Shown in pieces: positions 14,884 to 18,495 of a stretch of DNA of 18,495 nucleotides. Origin of the DNA: JBHEMT01 sp046262435. GTDB taxonomy: Bacteria; Chloroflexota; Dormibacteria; Aeolococcales; Aeolococcaceae. Within the stretch, counting starts at the first letter, position 1, and each line of letters opens with the position of its first letter. Under the pieces are notes generated by a model, which worked only from the letters and a program-made list of their open reading frames with translations, made no database searches and had not been told where the DNA came from. Position numbers and translations under genes: made by a program. The DNA is taken from the NCBI GenBank assembly GCA_046262435.1, contig JBHEMT010000114.1, forward strand, positions 1 to 18,495. Direction: 5' to 3'.

Positions 14884-15149
14884 TCGGGCGCGGTCACCTC
14901 GTGGACGTAGCACCAGCGCCAGGTGTCTCCGGGCATCGCCGACTGCATCACGGGGTGCTGTGACTGCTGGTGGTGCCTGGTGGCGTGCACGCCAGGCGAG
15001 GAGTCGCAGCAACCGACGTGGCCGCAGCTGAGACAGCGGCGCAGGGCCACCCAGGTCGTGCCCTCGACGGCGCACTCCTCGCACACGGGTTCGCTGGGGG
15101 CCGCCGGCTCACCCTTGATCTGGTCGAGGTGTTCGCAGGTGGCGGCCAT
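14880..15149 (-). CDS. UBP-type zinc finger protein
   Basis: This 89-residue protein consists almost entirely of a Zn-UBP (ubiquitin-hydrolase-type) zinc finger. Candidate zinc ligands follow the family spacing: C5 and H7 (TCEH), C23 and C26 (CEEC), C39 and C42 (CLSC), C47 or C48 (GCCDSS), H55 and H59 (GVHATRHH), and H65. The TWRWCYVHE tail matches the end of the domain. In eukaryotes the fold grips the C-terminus of ubiquitin; small stand-alone bacterial versions are common in actinobacteria but their role is unknown. ATG 15149 has GGAGAA 8 nt upstream, which decides the start. It lies 73 bp after the PAP2 gene and is coupled to the following membrane-protein gene. Confidence 0.88.
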   Translation of the reverse strand: MAATCEHLDQIKGEPAAPSEPVCEECAVEGTTWVALRRCLSCGHVGCCDSSPGVHATRHHQQSQHPVMQSAMPGDTWRWCYVHEVTAPE

Positions 15150-15204
15150 GGCAGGTTCTCCGGTGGGGTGATGTCCGGCCGTCCACTCTGCCACATTGCC
15201 GCGC

Positions 15205-15237
15205 CTGCCCCGGCCACGGCCGTCAGCCGTGGGGCAG
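15205..15237 (-). terminator. Stem-loop enclosing the PAP2 stop codon
   Basis: CCACGGC (15214-15220) pairs with GCCGTGG (15226-15232) around a 5-nt loop containing the TGA of the PAP2 gene. CTGCC (15205-15209) and GGCAG (15233-15237) extend the stem across a 4-nt bulge. No U-run follows. It may attenuate read-through from the dprE genes into the zinc-finger gene, or be a chance GC-rich fold. Confidence 0.35.
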
Positions 15238-15807
15238 CGGCCAGGCGCGTCGAGTAGCCAAGCCCACGGCGGTGCCGAGCAGCAGTCCCGCGCCGACGTC
15301 GGTGGCATGGTGGAGACCGGTCTGCAGGCGCGAGGCAGCCACCCCAAGCGCAAGCAGGCCCAACGGAGCGCCCAACGAGGTGCCCTCAGTCAGCAGGATC
15401 GCCGCTGCCGCCGCGGAGGCCGAGTGCCCCGATGGGAAGGAAGAGCTGGGCGGGCGGCGGGCTCTGAAACGGAGTGGGAGGGCGCCGGTGTCCGGGCGGG
15501 TGCGCCGGGCCCAGGGTTTGATGCCCAATTCGACGAGAACCACCTGGGTGGGCACCACCACCGCCACCCGCAGCGCGGCGGCGCGCCCGGCGCGACCCTG
15601 GACGGCGGCCCGCAGGAGGGCCAGGGCGAGCCACAGCTTGGAGCGGTCCGCGGCGGAGCTGAGCAGGTGGGCAGGTCCCTCCAACGCGGTGCCCCGGGTG
15701 CGCTGTGCCAGGTGCGCGACTCGGGCATCAAAGCGCCCCAGAAGGGACATCAGGGAACCCAGCCCCGACCCTCGGTCGCCGGCGCCCCCATCCTGGAACG
15801 ACCTCAT
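15223..15807 (-). CDS. Small PAP2-family phosphatase, probable polyprenyl-phosphoribose 5-phosphatase
   Basis: This 194-residue membrane phosphatase of the PAP2 superfamily has all three signature motifs: KX6RP as KPWARRTRP (97-105), PSGH (125-128), and SRX5HX3D from S159 to D170. H128 and H166 would be the catalytic pair. Several hydrophobic segments support membrane insertion. The ATG at 15807 overlaps the TGA of dprE2 (ATGA), so I prefer it to an ATG 48 bp further upstream. In mycobacteria a similarly small PAP2 protein (Rv3807c) is proposed to dephosphorylate decaprenylphosphoryl-5-phosphoribose, giving the DprE1 substrate. The coupling to dprE1-dprE2 here argues for that role over general lipid phosphate or undecaprenyl-pyrophosphate recycling. 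The family is certain; the substrate is inferred. Confidence 0.9.
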   Translation of the reverse strand: MRSFQDGGAGDRGSGLGSLMSLLGRFDARVAHLAQRTRGTALEGPAHLLSSAADRSKLWLALALLRAAVQGRAGRAAALRVAVVVPTQVVLVELGIKPWARRTRPDTGALPLRFRARRPPSSSFPSGHSASAAAAAILLTEGTSLGAPLGLLALGVAASRLQTGLHHATDVGAGLLLGTAVGLATRRAWPLPHG

Positions 15808-16568
15808 CTGGGCAGGCGGCGGAAGAGCGGGCGGGGTAGCTGGCGAAGCCCCCACATCAGCGCCCGCACCGGCGCCGGCACCCAGATCGTGGCGCTGCCC
15901 CGCCCCAGGGCCAGGGCCACAGCCGCGGCAACCGCCTCGGGGCCAATGCTGAAAGGGGCCGGGGGAATCCCCCGGGTCATCCGGGTGTGGACGAACCCCG
16001 GGCGCACCACGATCACCTCCACTCCGCTCCCGTGCAGCGCGTCAGCCGTTCCCTGCAGGTAGGCATCCATCCCGGCCTTGGAGGCGCCGTAGGTGTAGTT
16101 GGCCCGGCGGACGCGCTCGCCGGCCACCGACGACAGGCCAACCAGGCTGCCGTGCCCCTGAGCGCGCAACCTGCGGACCAGGGGAACGGTCAGCGACACG
16201 ATGCCCAGCAGGTTGGTGCGCATCACCTGAAGCGCAGCCTCGGCGTCCTCCTCGGTGCGGGCCTGGTCACCGAGGACTGCGAAGGCGAGCACGCACACGT
16301 CGATGTCCCCGTGCTTGTCGAAGATGGTGTGCACCATCGGCCCGTGTGCTGGCGTGTCATCAGCATCGAAGGGCACCTCCGCAACCTGAGCGACACCGCT
16401 GCCGCGCAACTCCTGCCCGAAAGCCGCCATGGCCGCGGTGTCGCGGGCCGCGAGCACGACCGTGCGCAGGCGGTTGCCGGCACAGAGCCGCCACACGATG
16501 GCCCTGGCGATGTCCGAGGTTGCGCCGAAGACGAGCAGCGACTGCGGCGCGCCGAGAGCGTCCCTCAT
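15804..16568 (-). CDS. dprE2: Decaprenylphosphoryl-2-keto-ribose reductase DprE2 homologue
   Basis: This 254-residue short-chain dehydrogenase/reductase is the same length as mycobacterial DprE2. It has the nucleotide-binding GATSDIA (15-21), the active-site serine region GLSSVAGERVRRANYTYGASK with Y160 and K164, and the DprE2-like ending LRQLPRPLFRRLP. GERVRRAN is especially characteristic of DprE2 among SDRs. It should use NADH to reduce the 2-keto intermediate made by DprE1, giving polyprenylphosphoryl-arabinofuranose. The ATG at 16568 overlaps the dprE1 stop, and the stop overlaps the PAP2 start, both as ATGA. The C-terminal hydrophobic tail may associate with the membrane. The frame continues open upstream across dprE1, but only this part has homology. 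Confidence 0.92.
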   Translation of the reverse strand: MRDALGAPQSLLVFGATSDIARAIVWRLCAGNRLRTVVLAARDTAAMAAFGQELRGSGVAQVAEVPFDADDTPAHGPMVHTIFDKHGDIDVCVLAFAVLGDQARTEEDAEAALQVMRTNLLGIVSLTVPLVRRLRAQGHGSLVGLSSVAGERVRRANYTYGASKAGMDAYLQGTADALHGSGVEVIVVRPGFVHTRMTRGIPPAPFSIGPEAVAAAVALALGRGSATIWVPAPVRALMWGLRQLPRPLFRRLPR

Positions 16569-17926
16569 GCGCGCTGCCCGGTCAGGTCGAGCCGCCGGTT
16601 GAGATCGGACTGCAGCACCCGATCCGGGTCCACCGCGTCCCGCGCCGCGCGCCACTCCGCCAGGCGCGGGTACATGGCGCTCAGCACATCCGGGCGCAGG
16701 CGCGAGTCCTTGGCCAGGTACACCCGACCGCCGGCCACTGCCACCACCTCGTCGAGCGTGTCGAGCAGCGCACCGAGGCCGTGAACGCGGGCGGGGATGT
16801 CGAGCGCCAGGGTCCAGCCGGCCAGGGGAAAGGAGAGCGGTGCGGAGTTGGCGGGGCCAAAGCGCTTGAGGACGGTGAGGAAGGACGGCACGCGTGCGTC
16901 GGCGAGGCGCTGGAGCACCGCCCGCAGCGCAGCCTCGGCACCCAGTGGCACGACAAACTGGTACTGGACGAATCCGGACGCGCCATACAAACGGTTCCAA
17001 CCACGGATGCCGTCCAGTGGGTGAAAGAAACTCGCGAAGGGCATGACCCGTCCGCGCTGGCGGCGCGGGGACCGGCGAAACCAGGCTTCGTTGAAGGCCC
17101 GCACGGAGAGGGGGTTGAGCAGGTGGTCGGGCACCCAGGGCGGGGCCACGAGCCGGCTGACGGGGGCGAAGCGCAACGCGCTGGCGCGCTGCGAGGCAGG
17201 TACCTCGTCCGCCGATGCGACATCTCCTCGGGTGAGGACCCCGCGGCCCAAGCGCCGGCCAGCCGCGAGGCTGTCGAGCCACGCCACTGAGTACCGGTAG
17301 GCGTCGTCGCTGCCGCTCATCCGGGCGAGCAGGTCGTCGAGGCTGTCGGCACGGTCCGTGTCGACGCGCATCCACGCGCTGGAAACGCGGTGCAAGCGAA
17401 GGGTGACTTCGGTTATCACCCCGGTCAGCCCCATGCCGCCAATGGTCGCCCAGAAAAGCTCGGGGTCCTGGGTGGCACCGACCTCGCGCGGGCCGGTGGG
17501 TGTCTCCAGGCGCAGCGAGGACACGTGGGCGCCAAAGGTGCCGTCGCGATGGTGGTTCTTGCCATGGATGTCCGCGGCGATGGCGCCTCCGACGGTGACG
17601 AAGCGCGTGCCCGGGGAGACCGGAACCGTCCAACCCAGGGGGACAAACCTCTGCATGAGGGCGTCGAGGCCGGCGCCCGCGCCGACTGTGACGAAACCCT
17701 CCGCGCCCGGCGATCCGGCGCCGTCCAGCCGGGCAGTGCTCACCACCGTGCCGCCGCCGTTCTGGGCAGCGTCACCGTAGGCCCGGCCAAGCCCGCGGGC
17801 GATGAGACCGCGCGGGGAGGCGTCGGCCAGCAGCCGGGCGACTTCGGCGCGGCCGCGAGGGTGCATCAGCGCCGCCGCAGTCGGGGCCGTCCTTCCCCAG
17901 CCAGTGAGAACGCTTCGCCGGGACAT
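16565..17926 (-). CDS. dprE1: Decaprenylphosphoryl-ribose 2'-oxidase DprE1 homologue
   Basis: This 453-residue FAD-dependent oxidase of the VAO/ALO fold oxidises the 2'-hydroxyl of polyprenylphosphoryl-ribose. It aligns along its length with M. tuberculosis DprE1 (461 residues). It begins with LTGWGRTAP; FAD-binding segments are RGLGRAYGD and SPGTRFVTVGGAIAADIHGKNHH (H121 at the place of mycobacterial H132). FFHPLDGIRGWNRLYG, GFVQYQFVVP, APLSFPLAGW and YLAKDSR (K406, equivalent to K418) are all kept. At the benzothiazinone-target cysteine (C387 in M. tuberculosis, in WNVCVDFP) this protein reads WTLALDIP, placing alanine at 374. ATG 17926 is chosen by homology; no ribosome site is obvious. 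The frame is open further upstream without homology. Confidence 0.95.
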   Translation of the reverse strand: MSRRSVLTGWGRTAPTAAALMHPRGRAEVARLLADASPRGLIARGLGRAYGDAAQNGGGTVVSTARLDGAGSPGAEGFVTVGAGAGLDALMQRFVPLGWTVPVSPGTRFVTVGGAIAADIHGKNHHRDGTFGAHVSSLRLETPTGPREVGATQDPELFWATIGGMGLTGVITEVTLRLHRVSSAWMRVDTDRADSLDDLLARMSGSDDAYRYSVAWLDSLAAGRRLGRGVLTRGDVASADEVPASQRASALRFAPVSRLVAPPWVPDHLLNPLSVRAFNEAWFRRSPRRQRGRVMPFASFFHPLDGIRGWNRLYGASGFVQYQFVVPLGAEAALRAVLQRLADARVPSFLTVLKRFGPANSAPLSFPLAGWTLALDIPARVHGLGALLDTLDEVVAVAGGRVYLAKDSRLRPDVLSAMYPRLAEWRAARDAVDPDRVLQSDLNRRLDLTGQRA

Positions 17927-17958
17927 CAGGGTGCGGCCGGTGAGGGTATCCCGGTCAC

Positions 17959-17978
17959 CGGCGCGCGGGCGTGCGCCG
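17959..17978 (-). terminator. Stem-loop between ABC ATPase and dprE1 genes
   Basis: CGGCGC (17959-17964) pairs with GCGCCG (17973-17978) around an 8-nt loop within the 82-bp gap, next to the palindrome CCGGTCACCGG (17951-17961). It could end the ABC transcript or regulate dprE1. No U-run and no clear promoter is visible, although TACCCT lies 16 nt upstream of the dprE1 ATG. Confidence 0.3.
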
Positions 17979-18008
17979 CGTGGCCCTCCCGGATCGTCGG
18001 CCTCGCTC

Positions 18009-18495
18009 TCACGGATTCGCGAGCACGTGCACCAGGGTGGTGTCGACGCAGACCACGGTGACCGCGCCCCCGATCGGGAGAGAGCTCCTGTCGGCGGAAG
18101 CAGGCACGGTGACCAGCAGCCGCCGGCCTCCCGTGTCGGCCTCGAGCACTGCGCGATAGCTCGAGCCTTCGAAGTCGACGCTGCGCAGCACCGCGGGGCA
18201 GCCACCGCGTCCCGTGGCACCGGCCTCCCGGATACCCAGCGCCTCCGGGCGGAGCACGGCGATGCCGTTGCGCTCGCCGCGCTCCACCGTCAGGCTCAGC
18301 ACTTCGACCACCCCGTCGACCACATCGAGGATAGTCGCCTCCCCGAGAAATCCCGCCACGTACAGGGTGTCGGGCCGCCGGTAGAGCTCCTCGGGGGTGC
18401 CCACCTGGGCGATGCGTCCCTCATGGAGAAGCGCCACCCGGTCCGACATCCCCATCGCCTCGGCCTGGTCGTGGGTCACCGCCACCGTGGTGACT
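18009..18495 (-). CDS. ABC transporter ATP-binding protein, C-terminal part (partial)
   Basis: The frame is open to the right edge, and the visible 161 residues start in the H-loop (TTVAVTHDQAEAM). Next comes the standard segment SDRVALLHEGRIAQVGTPEELYRRP and then FLGEATIL, which leads into a TOBE-type domain containing VLRPEALGI. This architecture belongs to the long importer ATPases of the PotA/FbpC/CysA/UgpC group; FLGEAT and the short TOBE region lean towards Fe(III), polyamine or thiamine-type systems, but the substrate is undetermined. Walker A, signature and Walker B lie outside the window. It is 82 bp upstream of dprE1 on the same strand, and a possible stem-loop separates them, so co-transcription is uncertain. 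Confidence 0.9.
   Translation of the reverse strand, partial: VTTVAVTHDQAEAMGMSDRVALLHEGRIAQVGTPEELYRRPDTLYVAGFLGEATILDVVDGVVEVLSLTVERGERNGIAVLRPEALGIREAGATGRGGCPAVLRSVDFEGSSYRAVLEADTGGRRLLVTVPASADRSSLPIGGAVTVVCVDTTLVHVLANP

Noticed and set aside
14880..15353. Longer version of the zinc-finger gene
   Set aside because: The extra N-terminal 68 codons would overlap the PAP2 gene and contain no domain. GGAGAA precedes ATG 15149.
15804..17633. 609-codon frame ending with the dprE2 sequence
   Set aside because: Only the last 254 codons match DprE2. The upstream part is an out-of-frame reading of dprE1, and the ATGA overlap at 16565-16568 fixes the real start.
1..18495. Search for CRISPR arrays, transposase genes, tRNA genes and terminal inverted repeats
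   Set aside because: None seen. Codon use and GC content look uniform across the window, with no sign of a recently acquired island.

Overview
This is a GC-rich (roughly 70%) bacterial chromosome segment with dense, often overlapping genes, many GTG/TTG starts and few Shine-Dalgarno sequences. I see no mobile element, CRISPR array, tRNA or rRNA. The recF-DUF721 pair, the DprE1/DprE2 homologues and the DUF4388 protein point to a high-GC Terrabacteria lineage: an actinobacterium, or a Dormibacterota/Chloroflexota-like soil bacterium. That placement is inference and cannot be settled from the sequence alone.

Layout. Bases 1-1572 are on the minus strand: an OmpR/PhoB-type response regulator, a two-helix small membrane protein, and the start of an acidic protein that runs off the left edge. 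A 232-bp divergent intergenic region (1573-1804) separates this from a plus-strand block, 1805-13046. In order that block holds: a DUF4388-type protein; a lipoprotein with two SbsA-type Ig domains and a WD40-like propeller; an MGDG-synthase/MurG-type glycosyltransferase overlapping recF; recF overlapping a DUF721/DciA gene; a MarR regulator; a DHA2-family MFS exporter; and a polar amino-acid ABC importer (binding lipoprotein, permease, ATPase).

The plus block converges on a minus-strand block, 13076-18495. Reading leftward from the right edge, this holds: the C-terminal part of an ABC ATPase, dprE1, dprE2, a small PAP2 phosphatase, a UBP-type zinc finger protein, a membrane-anchored protein of unknown function, and an M20 amidohydrolase.

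The most informative group is dprE1-dprE2-PAP2 (15223-17926), joined by two ATGA stop/start overlaps. In mycobacteria DprE1/DprE2 epimerise decaprenylphosphoryl-ribose to decaprenylphosphoryl-arabinose, the arabinosyl donor for the cell wall, and a small PAP2 protein is thought to remove the 5-phosphate just before. The window therefore appears to encode three consecutive steps of polyprenyl-phospho-arabinose synthesis. Its DprE1 has alanine (A374) at the position of the mycobacterial cysteine hit by benzothiazinones.

Other points of note: recF-DUF721 sits apart from its usual dnaA-dnaN-gyrB neighbours; a perfect 10-bp stem-loop lies between the importer's binding-protein and permease genes; nine consecutive G encode the P-loop glycines of the importer ATPase; and several genes have TANNNT boxes 6-8 nt before an ATG, which suggests leaderless mRNAs.
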